A stretch of DNA of 64,000 bases, from contig JAPZUE010000051.1 of NCBI GenBank assembly GCA_027533385.1, positions 85,878 through 149,877 of the forward strand, given 5' to 3'. A program made the position numbers and the translations under genes. The notes beneath the pieces were generated by a model. It had not been told where the DNA came from. It did not search any database and saw nothing but the letters and a program-made list of their open reading frames with translations. This stretch comes from Rhizobium sp. Lineage in GTDB: Bacteria; Pseudomonadota; Alphaproteobacteria; Rhizobiales; Rhizobiaceae. Positions 25,028 through 35,019 of the stretch are shown piece by piece; positions within the stretch are counted from its first letter, which is position 1, and the number at the start of each line of letters is the position of its first letter.

Positions 25028-26521
25028 TCAGCGGGTGGTCAGGCAGCGGGAGACGCTGTCCTGCCAGCCGGCAATCGCTGCCTCGCGCTCACTTGCAGCC
25101 ATGCCGGGCTCGAAGCGGCGATCACGCCGCCAGGTCGCCGCAAAGCCTTTCTGGTCCGGCCAGAGACCGGCGCGGGAACCTGCAAGCCACGCAGCACCCA
25201 GAACGGTGGTTTCCAGCACCACGGGACGATCGACAGGGGCGGCGAGGATGTCGGCCAGACGCTGCATCGTCCAGTCGGAGGCAACCATGCCGCCATCAAC
25301 GCGGAGCACCGTCTTCGAGGCGCTGCCGTTCCAATCCTTCTTCATGGCTTCGAGGAGATCATGGGTCTGGTAGGCGACGCTTTCGAGCACGGCGCGGGCA
25401 AATTCGGCAGGACCCGTGCCACGGGTCAGGCCAAAGATGGCGCCACGGGCATCGGCATCCCAATGCGGCGCGCCAAGCCCGGTGAAAGCCGGAACGAGAT
25501 AGACGCGCTGATGCGGATCGGCCTTGCTGGCGAGCGCATCGGTTTCCGAGGCGACCTTAACGAAGCCCATCTGGTCGCGCAGCCACTGGACAGCGGCGCC
25601 AGCGATGAAGATCGAGCCTTCGAGGGCATAGGTCGTTTCGCCATTCAGGCGATAGGCGATCGTCGTCAGCAAACGGTTGGACGAAGCGACGCGATCCGGT
25701 CCGGTGTTCAACAGCGCAAAGCAGCCCGTGCCATAGGTCGATTTCATCATGCCGGGCTCGAAGCAGGCATTGCCGATGACGGCGGCCTGCTGGTCGCCGG
25801 CAACGCCGAGGATCGGGATTGCAGCACCCAACACGGACGCATCGGTAATGCCGAAATCGTCGGCGCAGTCTTTGACCTCCGGCAGCACGGCGCGCGGGAT
25901 CTCGAGGATGGAGAGAAGCTCGTCATCGAAGCGGTTTTCGCCGATGTCGTAGATCAGGGTGCGCGAGGCATTGGTGGCATCGGTCGCATGGACCTTGCCG
26001 CCGGTCAGCTTGTAGATGAGCCAGCTATCGACCGTGCCGAAGCAGATTTCGCCCTTCTCGGCGCGAGATCTTAGGCCGTCGATATTCTTCAGAAGCCAGG
26101 AGAGCTTGGTGCCTGAGAAATAGGGATCGAGCAGTAGACCGGTCTTTTGCGTGAAAAGCGGCTCGAGACCCTTCTGCTTGAGTTCATCGCAGAAACGGGC
26201 GGTGCGGCGGTCCTGCCAGACGATGGCGCGGTGAACAGGCTTGCCGGTGCTGCGATCCCAGACGACGACGGTTTCGCGCTGGTTGGTGATGCCGATCGCG
26301 GTGACATCGCCGATATTGATCCGGGCGGCCGCGAGCGCCTTTTCGATGGTCGCCAGCACGCTCTGCCAGATTTCGTCCGCATCATGCTCGACCCAGCCCG
26401 AATCCGGGAAATGCTGGGTGAACTCCTGCTGGGCGACGCCGACGATATGCATCTCGTGATCGAAGATCATCGAGCGGGTCGAGGTCGTTCCTTGGTCGAT
26501 GGCCAGAATGTAACCGCTCAT
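25028..26521 (-). CDS. glpK: Glycerol kinase
   Basis: GlpK phosphorylates glycerol to glycerol 3-phosphate. The 497-residue FGGY kinase has the N-terminal ILAIDQGTTSTRSMIFD, TNQRETVVVWDRSTGKPVHRAIVWQDRRT, YFSGTKLSWLL, GTVDSWLIYKLTGG and FTGLGAPHWD, all diagnostic for glycerol kinase. The ATG at 26521 starts MSGYILAIDQGTT; an upstream in-frame extension (to 26581) is unconserved. It is the last gene of the glp operon, 77 bases after glpV, with a stem-loop in between. Confidence 0.97.
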   Translation of the reverse strand: MSGYILAIDQGTTSTRSMIFDHEMHIVGVAQQEFTQHFPDSGWVEHDADEIWQSVLATIEKALAAARINIGDVTAIGITNQRETVVVWDRSTGKPVHRAIVWQDRRTARFCDELKQKGLEPLFTQKTGLLLDPYFSGTKLSWLLKNIDGLRSRAEKGEICFGTVDSWLIYKLTGGKVHATDATNASRTLIYDIGENRFDDELLSILEIPRAVLPEVKDCADDFGITDASVLGAAIPILGVAGDQQAAVIGNACFEPGMMKSTYGTGCFALLNTGPDRVASSNRLLTTIAYRLNGETTYALEGSIFIAGAAVQWLRDQMGFVKVASETDALASKADPHQRVYLVPAFTGLGAPHWDADARGAIFGLTRGTGPAEFARAVLESVAYQTHDLLEAMKKDWNGSASKTVLRVDGGMVASDWTMQRLADILAAPVDRPVVLETTVLGAAWLAGSRAGLWPDQKGFAATWRRDRRFEPGMAASEREAAIAGWQDSVSRCLTTR

Positions 26522-26547
26522 CAGGCGAAGACTCCTTATGTGAAGAA

Positions 26548-26572
26548 GCCGGGGCGTAGATTTCGCCCCGGC
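26548..26572 (-). promoter_or_regulatory. Stem-loop between glpV and glpK
   Basis: A perfect 9-bp GC-rich stem (26548-26556 with 26564-26572) with a 7-base loop lies just after the glpV stop. There is no T-run, so it is more likely to protect the 3' end of the upstream mRNA or attenuate glpK than to terminate fully. That role is inference. Confidence 0.5.
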
Positions 26573-26598
26573 GGTTGTCAATCGACAGAGTTGTCAGA

Positions 26599-28320
26599 TC
26601 AGTTCTGCCAGCTCTTGACCAGTTCGTCGTAGTTGACGGTCATCGGGGTGCCCTTCTCGTCAGCCAGCTTCAGCTGAGGAGCGAGATTGCCCTTGGCAAC
26701 GGCATCGGCATTCCACTCTTCGAGGGTCTTTTCCTCGGCGAGCTTCGGACCGATGTCGCCCTGAACGCCTGCACGCTCGAGACGCTCAAGAACCTTTTCC
26801 TGCTCTGCGCAGAGCGAGTCCATGGCTTCCTGTGCGGTCTTGGCGCCGGAGGAGGCATCACCGATTGCCTGCCACCAGAGCTGAGCCAGCTTCGGATAGT
26901 CAGGAACGTTGGTGCCGGTCGGCGACCACTGCAGACGGGCCGGCGAGCGATAGAATTCGATCAGACCGCCAAGCTTCGGAGCGCGCTCGGTGAAGGAAGC
27001 ATGATCCAGCGTCGACTGACGGATGAAGGTCAGACCGACATGGCTCTTCTTCACGTCGACAGTCTTGGAGGTGACGAACTGAGCGTAGAGCCAGGCTGCC
27101 TGGGCACGGTCGACCGGGGTCGACTGCATCAGGGTCCAGGAACCTGCGTCCTGATAGCCAAGCTTCATGCCGTCCTTCCAGTATGCGCCCTTCGGCGACG
27201 GTGCCATGCGCCACTTCGGCGTGCCATCCTCGTTCATGACCGGCAGGCCTTCCTTGACCATGTCGGCGGTGAAGGCGGTGTACCAGAACATCTGCTGGGC
27301 GATTTCACCCTGTGCCGGGACCGGGCCCGATTCAGAGAAGGTCATGCCGGCAGCCTGCGGCGGAGCATAGGCCTTCAGCCACTGCAGGTACTTCTCGATC
27401 GAGTAGACGGCGGCGGGACCGTTGGTGTCACCACCACGGGCAACGCAGGAGCCAACAGGACGGGAGTTCTCGTCAACCTTGATACCCCATTCGTCGACCG
27501 GGCGGCCGTTCGGGATACCCTTGTCGCCATTGCCGGCCATGGAGAGCCAGGCATCGGTGAAGCGCCAGCCGAGCGACGGGTCCTTCTTGCCATAGTCCAT
27601 ATGGCCGAAGACCTTCTTGCCGTCGATTTCGCGACCGGTGAAGAATTCGGCGATGTCTTCATAAGCCGACCAGTTGACCGGCACGCCGAGGTCGTAACCA
27701 TACTTGGCCTTGAAGTCGGCCTTGTTCTTCTCGTCGTTGAACCAGTCGTAGCGGAACCAGTAGAGGTTCGCGAACTGCTGGGTCGGCAGCTGATAGAGCT
27801 TGCCGTCCGGAGCCGTGGTGAAGGAGCGACCGATGAAGTCCTCGACATCAAGGGTCGGGCTCGTGACGGCCTTGCCTTCGCCTGCCATCCAGTCCGTCAG
27901 GTTGCGGACCTGCTGATAGCGCCAGTGAGTGCCGATCAGGTCGCTATCATTGATGTAGGCGTCGTAGATGTTCTCGCCCGACTGCATCTGCGTCTGCAGC
28001 TTTTCGACGACGTCGCCTTCGCCGATCAGGTCATGGGTGACCTTGATGCCGGTGATGGCGGTGAAGGCCGGAGCGAGGACCTTGGATTCGTATTCATGCG
28101 TCGTGATGGTTTCGGAGACGACCTTGATCTCCATGCCCTGGAACGGCTTGGCAGCGTCGATGAACCACTGCATTTCGGCTTCCTGAGCCGCACGGTCGAG
28201 TGACGACAGGTCACCGATTTCCGCGTCCAGGAACTTCTTTGCCGCTTCCATATCGGCAAAGGCGACGCCCGTCATGGCCAAGAGCATGGCAGCCGTCGTC
28301 GTCAAAAGTTGCTTTCGCAT
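26599..28320 (-). CDS. glpV: Glycerol ABC transporter substrate-binding protein
   Basis: The 573-residue periplasmic binding protein has a signal peptide (MRKQLLTTTAAMLLAMTGVAFA) and a family 1-type extracellular sugar-binding fold: ITGIKVTHDLIGEGDVVEKLQ, YDAYINDSDLIGTHWRYQ and KLYQLPTQQFANLYWFRYDWF. Its length and position match GlpV of the Rhizobium glpDSTPQUV glycerol uptake operon. It would deliver glycerol to GlpPQ. In this operon it lies between glpU and glpK, and a stable stem-loop follows it, as often seen after highly expressed binding-protein genes. Confidence 0.93.
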   Translation of the reverse strand: MRKQLLTTTAAMLLAMTGVAFADMEAAKKFLDAEIGDLSSLDRAAQEAEMQWFIDAAKPFQGMEIKVVSETITTHEYESKVLAPAFTAITGIKVTHDLIGEGDVVEKLQTQMQSGENIYDAYINDSDLIGTHWRYQQVRNLTDWMAGEGKAVTSPTLDVEDFIGRSFTTAPDGKLYQLPTQQFANLYWFRYDWFNDEKNKADFKAKYGYDLGVPVNWSAYEDIAEFFTGREIDGKKVFGHMDYGKKDPSLGWRFTDAWLSMAGNGDKGIPNGRPVDEWGIKVDENSRPVGSCVARGGDTNGPAAVYSIEKYLQWLKAYAPPQAAGMTFSESGPVPAQGEIAQQMFWYTAFTADMVKEGLPVMNEDGTPKWRMAPSPKGAYWKDGMKLGYQDAGSWTLMQSTPVDRAQAAWLYAQFVTSKTVDVKKSHVGLTFIRQSTLDHASFTERAPKLGGLIEFYRSPARLQWSPTGTNVPDYPKLAQLWWQAIGDASSGAKTAQEAMDSLCAEQEKVLERLERAGVQGDIGPKLAEEKTLEEWNADAVAKGNLAPQLKLADEKGTPMTVNYDELVKSWQN

Positions 28321-28406
28321 ATTTGTCCTCCCTAAAGGTTTGCGATTGCAGACACTTTGCAGTCTCGAGGATGGCGACCTCCCGCCGCCATCCGCCTTTT
28401 CTTGCT

Positions 28407-28688
28407 CTACACGTAGCGGAATACGCCGATGGCGTAGACAACGGAGAGAGCGAGAGCCCACCACAGACTCGGTCCGACGAGACCGAGCCAAGCGAGATGA
28501 ATGAACGCCGAACCGAGCAGCGAGACGAACAGTCGATCGCCGCGTGTGGTTTCAAAGCGCAAGATGCCAATCCGCGGATTGCCGCCGGGCGAGAGATATT
28601 CCCAAACCGCCATCGACAGGATCAACGCGAAAATCACGAGGAAGAAGATCGCTGTCGGCAGCGTCCAGGCCATCCATGAGAAATCCAT
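28407..28688 (-). CDS. glpU: Small membrane protein GlpU (DUF2160)
   Basis: The 93-residue protein has three hydrophobic segments: WTLPTAIFFLVIFALILSMAVW, FVSLLGSAFIHLAWLGLVG and WWALALSVVYAIGVF. It is the DUF2160 protein encoded within rhizobial glycerol ABC operons (glpU); its role in transport is unresolved. The ATG at 28688 has a GGAGG just upstream and lies 10 bases after glpQ, so it is cotranscribed. Confidence 0.88.
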   Translation of the reverse strand: MDFSWMAWTLPTAIFFLVIFALILSMAVWEYLSPGGNPRIGILRFETTRGDRLFVSLLGSAFIHLAWLGLVGPSLWWALALSVVYAIGVFRYV

Positions 28689-28698
28689 CGAACCCTCC

Positions 28699-29517
<819 letters not shown>

Positions 29518-29528
29518 CTCTCTCCTCC

Positions 29529-30398
29529 TCACTGGCTCTTGGCGTCGCTGACGGTCATGACGGTGTAGAAGACCCATGACAGCAGCAGGATGATCAGGAA
29601 GTAGATGATCGACATGGCCGCGGCCGGACCGAGGTCGAATTGCCCGACCGCCATCTTGACGAGGTCGATCGACAGGAAGGTGGTCGAGTTGCCGGGGCCG
29701 CCGCCGGTGACGACGAAAGGCTCGGTATAGATCATGAAACTGTCCATGAAGCGCAGCAGTACGGCGATCAGCAGGACGCGCTTCATCTTCGGCAGTTGAA
29801 TGTAGCGGAAGACGGACCAGCGCGACGCGCCATCGATCTTGGCTGCCTGATAATAGGCGTCGGGGATCGACACGAGACCGGCATAGCAGAGGAGCACGAC
29901 GAGGCTCGTCCAGTGCCAGACATCCATCACGATGATCGTCACCCAGGCGTCGATCGGATCCCGGGTATAGTTGTAGTCAACGCCCATCGCATTCAGGGTG
30001 TAGCCGAGCAGACCGATGTCGACGCGTCCGAAGACCTGCCAGATGGTGCCGACGACATTCCACGGGATAAGAAGTGGCAGTGCCATCAGTACGAGGCAGA
30101 CAGGTACACCCAACCCCTTCTTCGGCATGTTGAGGGCAATGAAGATGCCGAGCGGCACCTGGATCGCCAGGATGATCATCGAGAAGGCGAGGTTTCTGAA
30201 GAGGGCGTCCCAGAAGCGGTCTGACGAGAGGATGTCGGCAAACCAGTCCGTGCCAGCCCAGAAGAACTGGTTGTTTCCGAACGTGTCCTGAACGGAATAG
30301 TTCACCACGGTCATCAGCGGGATGACGGCCGAGAAGGCCACCAGCACGAGGACCGGAATGACCATGAACCAGGCTCTGTTGTTCCAGGTCTTTTCCAT
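29529..30398 (-). CDS. glpP: Glycerol ABC transporter permease
   Basis: The 289-residue MalF-type permease has six membrane segments and the EAA loop SIPDAYYQAAKIDGASRWSVFRYIQLPKMKRV around residues 195-225. It starts 2 bases after the glpT... stop of the upstream ATPase gene (30401), so translation is probably coupled. It forms the heterodimeric channel with GlpQ. Confidence 0.93.
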   Translation of the reverse strand: MEKTWNNRAWFMVIPVLVLVAFSAVIPLMTVVNYSVQDTFGNNQFFWAGTDWFADILSSDRFWDALFRNLAFSMIILAIQVPLGIFIALNMPKKGLGVPVCLVLMALPLLIPWNVVGTIWQVFGRVDIGLLGYTLNAMGVDYNYTRDPIDAWVTIIVMDVWHWTSLVVLLCYAGLVSIPDAYYQAAKIDGASRWSVFRYIQLPKMKRVLLIAVLLRFMDSFMIYTEPFVVTGGGPGNSTTFLSIDLVKMAVGQFDLGPAAAMSIIYFLIILLLSWVFYTVMTVSDAKSQ

Positions 30399-30400
30399 GG

Positions 30401-31471
30401 TCAGCCCTCCATGCCTACGCGCCAGGAATCGGCATAGATACCGACACCTTCGGGAACGAATGTGATCTTGGGATCAGCCGGGATTTCGGCATCCTCCGGC
30501 ACGACGATCGACAAGAGCTGGCCGGCGAAGCTGGCACGGACGATCTTCTGTCGGCCGATATCCTCGACCTTGGCGACGGACACCGGCATGCCTTCACGGC
30601 CGAGGCGGACGAATTCGGGACGAACGCCAAGCTCGATCTTGCCCTGGCCCGAGAGCTTCGGCGCGCCGGGCAGGCTGACGGTCTGGTCGCCGATCGTGGC
30701 TGTTGCGCCGGCAACCTTTGCTGGCATGACATTCATGCCGGGTGAGCCAATGAAATAGCCGACGAAGGTGTGGCTCGGGCGCTCGAAGAGTTCGGCCGGC
30801 GTTCCGATCTGGACGATCTGGCCGTCATACATGACGACGACCTTGTCGGCGAAGGTCAAAGCCTCGGTCTGGTCATGGGTGACATAGACCATGGTAAAGC
30901 CCGACTGGCGATGCAGACGCTTGAGCTGCGAGCGCAGCACCCATTTCATGTGCGGGTCGATGACGGTCAGCGGCTCATCAAACAGGATGGCGTTGACATC
31001 GGAGCGGACGAGACCTCGACCGAGCGAGATCTTCTGCTTCTGGTCGGCGGTCAGGCCCTGGGCGCGCTTTTGCGCCATGGGCTGCAGGTCGATCATGTCG
31101 AGGATCTCGTTGACCCGCTTGGTGACCTGATCTTCCGGGACATGGCGGTTGCGCAGCGGGAAGGCCAGATTGTCGTAGACGGTCATGGTGTCGTAGACGA
31201 CCGGGAACTGGAAGACCTGGGCAATGTTGCGGGCAGCCGTCGGCAGGTTTGTCACGTCGACGCCATCGAATTCGATGCGGCCATCGGACGGATGAATGAG
31301 ACCCGAGATGATGTTGAGCAGCGTGGTCTTGCCGCAACCGGATGGACCGAGCAGCGCATAGGCGCCACCGTCGTCCCATTCGTGATGAACTTCTTTCAGA
31401 GCGTAATCGCCGGCCGCCCGGGCGGCGGGGGAGTAGGCGTGGCGGATATGGTCGAGGTTGATGCGTGCCAT
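30401..31471 (-). CDS. glpT: Glycerol ABC transporter ATPase with altered signature motif
   Basis: The 356-residue ATPase has Walker A GPSGCGKT (residues 42-49), Q88 (Q-loop), Walker B AILFDE (161-166) and an intact H-loop VTHDQTEA (H199), followed by a TOBE-type C-terminal domain. The ABC signature, normally LSGGQ, reads GLTADQKQK at residues 139-147, so both central glycines are lost. Its partner GlpS has the opposite defect. The ATG at 31471 has a GAGGAG ribosome binding site; a GTG at 31486 is in frame. It energises glycerol import through GlpPQ. Confidence 0.92.
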   Translation of the reverse strand: MARINLDHIRHAYSPAARAAGDYALKEVHHEWDDGGAYALLGPSGCGKTTLLNIISGLIHPSDGRIEFDGVDVTNLPTAARNIAQVFQFPVVYDTMTVYDNLAFPLRNRHVPEDQVTKRVNEILDMIDLQPMAQKRAQGLTADQKQKISLGRGLVRSDVNAILFDEPLTVIDPHMKWVLRSQLKRLHRQSGFTMVYVTHDQTEALTFADKVVVMYDGQIVQIGTPAELFERPSHTFVGYFIGSPGMNVMPAKVAGATATIGDQTVSLPGAPKLSGQGKIELGVRPEFVRLGREGMPVSVAKVEDIGRQKIVRASFAGQLLSIVVPEDAEIPADPKITFVPEGVGIYADSWRVGMEG

Positions 31472-31482
31472 GACGTTGCTCC

Positions 31483-32562
31483 TCACGCGGCCAGTTCGGC
31501 CGGCGCGCCAAGCGCCCTGCCGTCGGCGCCGAACGCCATCAGGTGACGGGTATCGATGAAGACGTCGATCTCACGGTCCGGATCGATGTCGTGGATGCCA
31601 TGCGCCAGGCAGACCCAGCGGGCATCACCATATTCGACGTGAATGAAACTCTCGGAGCCTGCGATTTCCGAAACCAGCGTGCGCGAGCGCATCGGGAGAG
31701 CCGAGGGCAGTGCCGCGAGCGACAGATGATGCGGATGGAAGCCGACCGTGACAGGGCCGTCTGCGATCGTCGCGAGATGAGCGGGAACGCTCAAGACCGG
31801 CTGGCCGTTCAGCTCGAAATGCGCCCCCCGCTTTATAAGCGCAATCGTGTTGAGCGGCGGATCGGCGAAGGTCCGGGCAGTCAGAATATCGAGGGGGCGG
31901 CGATAGACATTGATCGTCTCGCCGAACTGCGTGATCCGGCCTTCGGAGAGCGTTGCCGTGTATCCGCCCAACAGCAGAGCTTCCGATGGCTCTGTCGTCG
32001 CATAGACGAAGATTGCGCCGGACTCGGCAAAGATCTTCGGCAGTTCCTCACGCAGTTCTTCGCGCAGCTTGTAGTCGAGGTTGGCGAGCGGCTCGTCGAG
32101 GAGCACCAGCGTCGCCTTCTTGACGATGGCGCGGGCGAGCGCCGTGCGCTGCTGCTGGCCGCCGGAGAGATTGAGCGGGGTTCGCTCGAGATAGGGCGTG
32201 AGCCGCAGGAGATCGGCGGCCTTGCGCACTTCGCGATCGATGGTGGCTGCGTCCTTGCCGGCGACACGCATGGGCGAGGCGATGTTTTCGTAGACCGTGA
32301 GGGCCGGGTAGTTGATGAACTGCTGGTAGACCATCGCGACATTGCGCTTCTGGACCGGCATGCCCGTGACATCCTGGCCATCGAAATGGATCGTGCCAGA
32401 CGTCGGCTTGTCCAGGCCCGCCATGAGGCGCATCAGGGATGTCTTGCCCGAAAGGGTGGGCCCGAGCAGGACGTTGAGCGTACCCCGCTGCAACGTCAGG
32501 TCGGTCGGGTGAATGTGAAATTCACCTCCCGCCTTCTTCGAGACTTTACGCAGTTCCAACAT
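31483..32562 (-). CDS. glpS: Glycerol ABC transporter ATPase with altered H-loop
   Basis: The 359-residue ATPase has Walker A GPTLSGKT (residues 34-41), the Q-loop, a perfect signature LSGGQQQR (132-139), Walker B LVLLDE (152-157) and D-loop ANLD. The H-loop, normally VTHDQxEA, is YATTEPSEA, so the catalytic switch His is replaced by Thr190. A C-terminal TOBE-like domain follows. The ATG at 32562 follows GAGGACAT. The stop lies 11 bases before the glpT ATG. Together with GlpT it should form one competent and one degenerate ATP site. Confidence 0.92.
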   Translation of the reverse strand: MLELRKVSKKAGGEFHIHPTDLTLQRGTLNVLLGPTLSGKTSLMRLMAGLDKPTSGTIHFDGQDVTGMPVQKRNVAMVYQQFINYPALTVYENIASPMRVAGKDAATIDREVRKAADLLRLTPYLERTPLNLSGGQQQRTALARAIVKKATLVLLDEPLANLDYKLREELREELPKIFAESGAIFVYATTEPSEALLLGGYTATLSEGRITQFGETINVYRRPLDILTARTFADPPLNTIALIKRGAHFELNGQPVLSVPAHLATIADGPVTVGFHPHHLSLAALPSALPMRSRTLVSEIAGSESFIHVEYGDARWVCLAHGIHDIDPDREIDVFIDTRHLMAFGADGRALGAPAELAA

Positions 32563-32610
32563 ATGTCCTCGGGCCTCCTCCAAACCGTCGGTCTTCATCG
32601 AGATGGGCGA

Positions 32611-34122
32611 TCAGGCCGCCGCCAGCATCCCCAGATAGGCATCCAGCCCCTTCGCCTCCTCCGGCGTCAGGAACAGTCCTTGTTTCGTTCGGCGCCACAG
32701 CACGTCTTCCGCCGTCACCGCCCATTCCTGCTCGACGAGCCAGCGGACTTCCGCTTCATAAAGCGTGCCACCGAAATGGCGACCGAGATCGGCCGCGCTT
32801 TTCGCCCGCCCAAGGATCGCCTTCGAATCGGTGCCGTAGCAGCGGATCAGTCGCTCGGCATGGATACGATCCAGGAAGGGATAGGCTTTCATGAGATCGG
32901 CGACCGTCGGCTCGAAGGCCGTCGCGGCGAAATCACCACCCGGCAGGCGGCTTCCTGCGGTCCAGGGCGTGCCCTTCTCGCCGATCGCTTCACCGATCTT
33001 CTCGAGCGCATGTTCGGCAAGGCGCCGATAGGTCGTGAGCTTTCCGCCGAAGACGTTCAAAAGTGGCGCATCGCCTGCGGTTCCCTCGACCTTAAGGACG
33101 TAGTCGCGCGTCGCTTCCTGGGCCTTGGACGCGCCATCATCGAAGAGCGGGCGAACAGCCGAATAGCTCCAGACGATGTCGTCAGGACGCACCGGTTCCT
33201 GGAAGTATTCGCTTGCGGCATCACAGAGATAGCTCACCTCTTCGGGGCTGATGCGAACGTCCTTCGGGTCTTCGGTGTAGTCGCGATCCGTCGTGCCGAT
33301 GAGGGTGAATTCGCCCTCGTAGGGAATGGCGAAGATGATGCGGTTGTCCGGGTTCTGGAAGAAATAGGCGCGCGGATCGGTGAACTTCTTGCGCACGATA
33401 ATGTGGCTGCCCTGTACGAGGCGGACATTATGCACGTTGTTGCGCCCGAAGGCCCCGGCCAGCACCTGATCGACCCAGGGGCCGGCGGCATTGACGAGCA
33501 TGCGAGCCCTATGGGTCACGGTCGAGCCGTCGCGCTGCGATTTCGTCGTCACGACCCAGTGGCCGTCTTCACGATGGGCCGAGACGACGCGGTTGCGGCT
33601 CAGGATCGTCGCGCCGCGGATCTGTGCATCGCGGGCGTTCAGAACCACCATACGGGCATCATCGACCCAGCCGTCGGAGTATTCAAAAGCCTTGGAGAAG
33701 ACCGGCTTCAAGGGCTTGCCGGCAGGATCTCGGCGCAGATCAAGCGTCTTCGTCGCCGGCAGCAGTTTGCGACCGCCGAGGTTGTCGTAGAGGAAGAGGC
33801 CGAGGCGGATGAGCCAGGCCGGGCGGATGCCACCCTTCTGGAAGGGAAGGACGAAACGCAGCGGCCAGATGACATGCGGCGCCATGGCCCAGAGCACTTC
33901 GCGCTCCATCAGTGCTTCCCTGACCAGACGGAATTCGTAATGTTCGAGATAGCGCAGGCCGCCATGGATCAGCTTGGTGGCGCCGGAAGACGTGCCGGAG
34001 GCGAAGTCGTTCATTTCAGCCAGGGCAACGGAGTAGCCACGGCCGGCCGCGTCGCGCGCGATCCCGCATCCGTTTATACCGCCGCCGATCACAAAGAGAT
34101 CGTAGATTGGCTGCCCCGACAT
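32611..34122 (-). CDS. glpD: Glycerol-3-phosphate dehydrogenase (aerobic)
   Basis: GlpD oxidises glycerol 3-phosphate to dihydroxyacetone phosphate and passes electrons to ubiquinone at the inner membrane. The 503-residue flavoprotein has the FAD-binding DLFVIGGGINGCGIARDAAG, FASGTSSGATKLIHGGLRYLE, VNAAGPWVD and IIGTTDRDY-like stretches (LIGTTDRDYTEDP). The ATG at 34122 gives MSGQPIYDLFVIGGG; an upstream in-frame ATG-less extension is not conserved. It is the first structural gene of the glp operon after the operator-like region 34164-34213. Confidence 0.96.
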   Translation of the reverse strand: MSGQPIYDLFVIGGGINGCGIARDAAGRGYSVALAEMNDFASGTSSGATKLIHGGLRYLEHYEFRLVREALMEREVLWAMAPHVIWPLRFVLPFQKGGIRPAWLIRLGLFLYDNLGGRKLLPATKTLDLRRDPAGKPLKPVFSKAFEYSDGWVDDARMVVLNARDAQIRGATILSRNRVVSAHREDGHWVVTTKSQRDGSTVTHRARMLVNAAGPWVDQVLAGAFGRNNVHNVRLVQGSHIIVRKKFTDPRAYFFQNPDNRIIFAIPYEGEFTLIGTTDRDYTEDPKDVRISPEEVSYLCDAASEYFQEPVRPDDIVWSYSAVRPLFDDGASKAQEATRDYVLKVEGTAGDAPLLNVFGGKLTTYRRLAEHALEKIGEAIGEKGTPWTAGSRLPGGDFAATAFEPTVADLMKAYPFLDRIHAERLIRCYGTDSKAILGRAKSAADLGRHFGGTLYEAEVRWLVEQEWAVTAEDVLWRRTKQGLFLTPEEAKGLDAYLGMLAAA

Positions 34123-34163
34123 CGTTCCTCCGCATGTTCGCACCTGCAGCATTTGCTGCTATT

Positions 34164-34213
34164 GCGAAAGTGTGAATATATTTTTCGAAATTTAAACGAA
34201 TGTCAAACGAAAG
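34164..34213. promoter_or_regulatory. Candidate GlpR operator cluster upstream of glpD
   Basis: Within 50 bases before glpD there are four CGAA(A) half-sites (near 34165, 34185, 34197 and 34208) in an AT-rich stretch including TTTTTCGAAATTTAAACGAA. DeoR-type GlpR proteins bind such TCGAA-containing repeats. Assignment rests on the motif and position. Confidence 0.45.
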
Positions 34214-35002
34214 TTATTCCGCAACTGCGTCGGGGGTTTCAGGCGCTGTTTCAATGATGCGCACATCGCGTTCGGCGCAGATCTGGCGCACGCTGACCGA
34301 GGGACAGTGATCGGTGATAAAGGTCTGAACCTGCGAGATATGGCCGATGCGGACGGGTGCGGTTCGCTCGAATTTCGAGGCATCAGAGACAAGGATGACA
34401 TGACGCGCATTGGCGATGATGGCCTGGGCCACTTTCACTTCGCGAAAATCGAAATCGAGAAGTGCCCCATCCTGATCAATCGCCGAGACGCCGATGACGG
34501 CGAAATCCACCTTGAACTGGCGAATGAAATCGACCGCGGCCTCACCTACGATACCACCGTCCGAGCCGCGCACCACGCCGCCGGCAATGACCACCTCGAT
34601 CGAGGGAAAGATACGCAAACGATTGGCAACATTGATGTTATTAGTAATGACCATCAATTCCTTGTGGTCGATCAACGCGTCGCCGACGGCTTCCGTCGTG
34701 GTGCCGATATTGATGAAAAGCGAGGAATTGTCCGGGATCAGGCTGGCTGCGGCACGACCGATCGCCTGTTTCTCGGTGGCCGCCATGGAGCGGCGCGCTT
34801 CGTATTTGACGTTTTCATTTCCGCTCGGATAGACCGCGCCACCGTGGATGCGATTGAGGGCGCGGGAATCGCACAGGTCGTTCAAATCCTTGCGTATTGT
34901 CTGCGGCGTGACCGCAAAGCGCGCCGCGAGCTCATCCACCAGGACACGGCCATGCTCCTTGGCCAGAGCCATGATCTCCGCCTGCCTTGCCGAGAAAATC
35001 AT
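34214..35002 (-). CDS. glpR: Glycerol regulon repressor GlpR (DeoR family)
   Basis: The 262-residue protein has a DeoR N-terminal HTH (FSARQAEIMALAKEHGRVLVD, FAVTPQTIRKDLNDLCDSRALNRIHGGAV) and a DeoR C-terminal sugar-phosphate sensor domain (NIGTTTEAVGDALIDHKEL, VIGVSAIDQDGALLDFDFREVKVAQAI, VSDASKFER). It should repress the glp operon and be released by glycerol 3-phosphate. The ATG at 35002 follows GGGGAGGAG and is preferred over the longer frame, which runs into the upstream operator-like palindrome. Confidence 0.92.
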   Translation of the reverse strand: MIFSARQAEIMALAKEHGRVLVDELAARFAVTPQTIRKDLNDLCDSRALNRIHGGAVYPSGNENVKYEARRSMAATEKQAIGRAAASLIPDNSSLFINIGTTTEAVGDALIDHKELMVITNNINVANRLRIFPSIEVVIAGGVVRGSDGGIVGEAAVDFIRQFKVDFAVIGVSAIDQDGALLDFDFREVKVAQAIIANARHVILVSDASKFERTAPVRIGHISQVQTFITDHCPSVSVRQICAERDVRIIETAPETPDAVAE

Positions 35003-35019
35003 ATCGGCTCCTCCCCTTT

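Noticed and set aside
26575..28203. A 542-residue + strand frame opposite glpV.
   Set aside because: It mirrors the coding bias of glpV, which has a signal peptide and family motifs. There is no ribosome binding site and no recognisable fold.
31543..34257. A 904-residue open frame on the + strand opposite glpS and glpD.
   Set aside because: It is the antisense of two genes with complete family motifs and crosses their boundary; long antisense frames are expected at this GC content. No domain was recognised in it.
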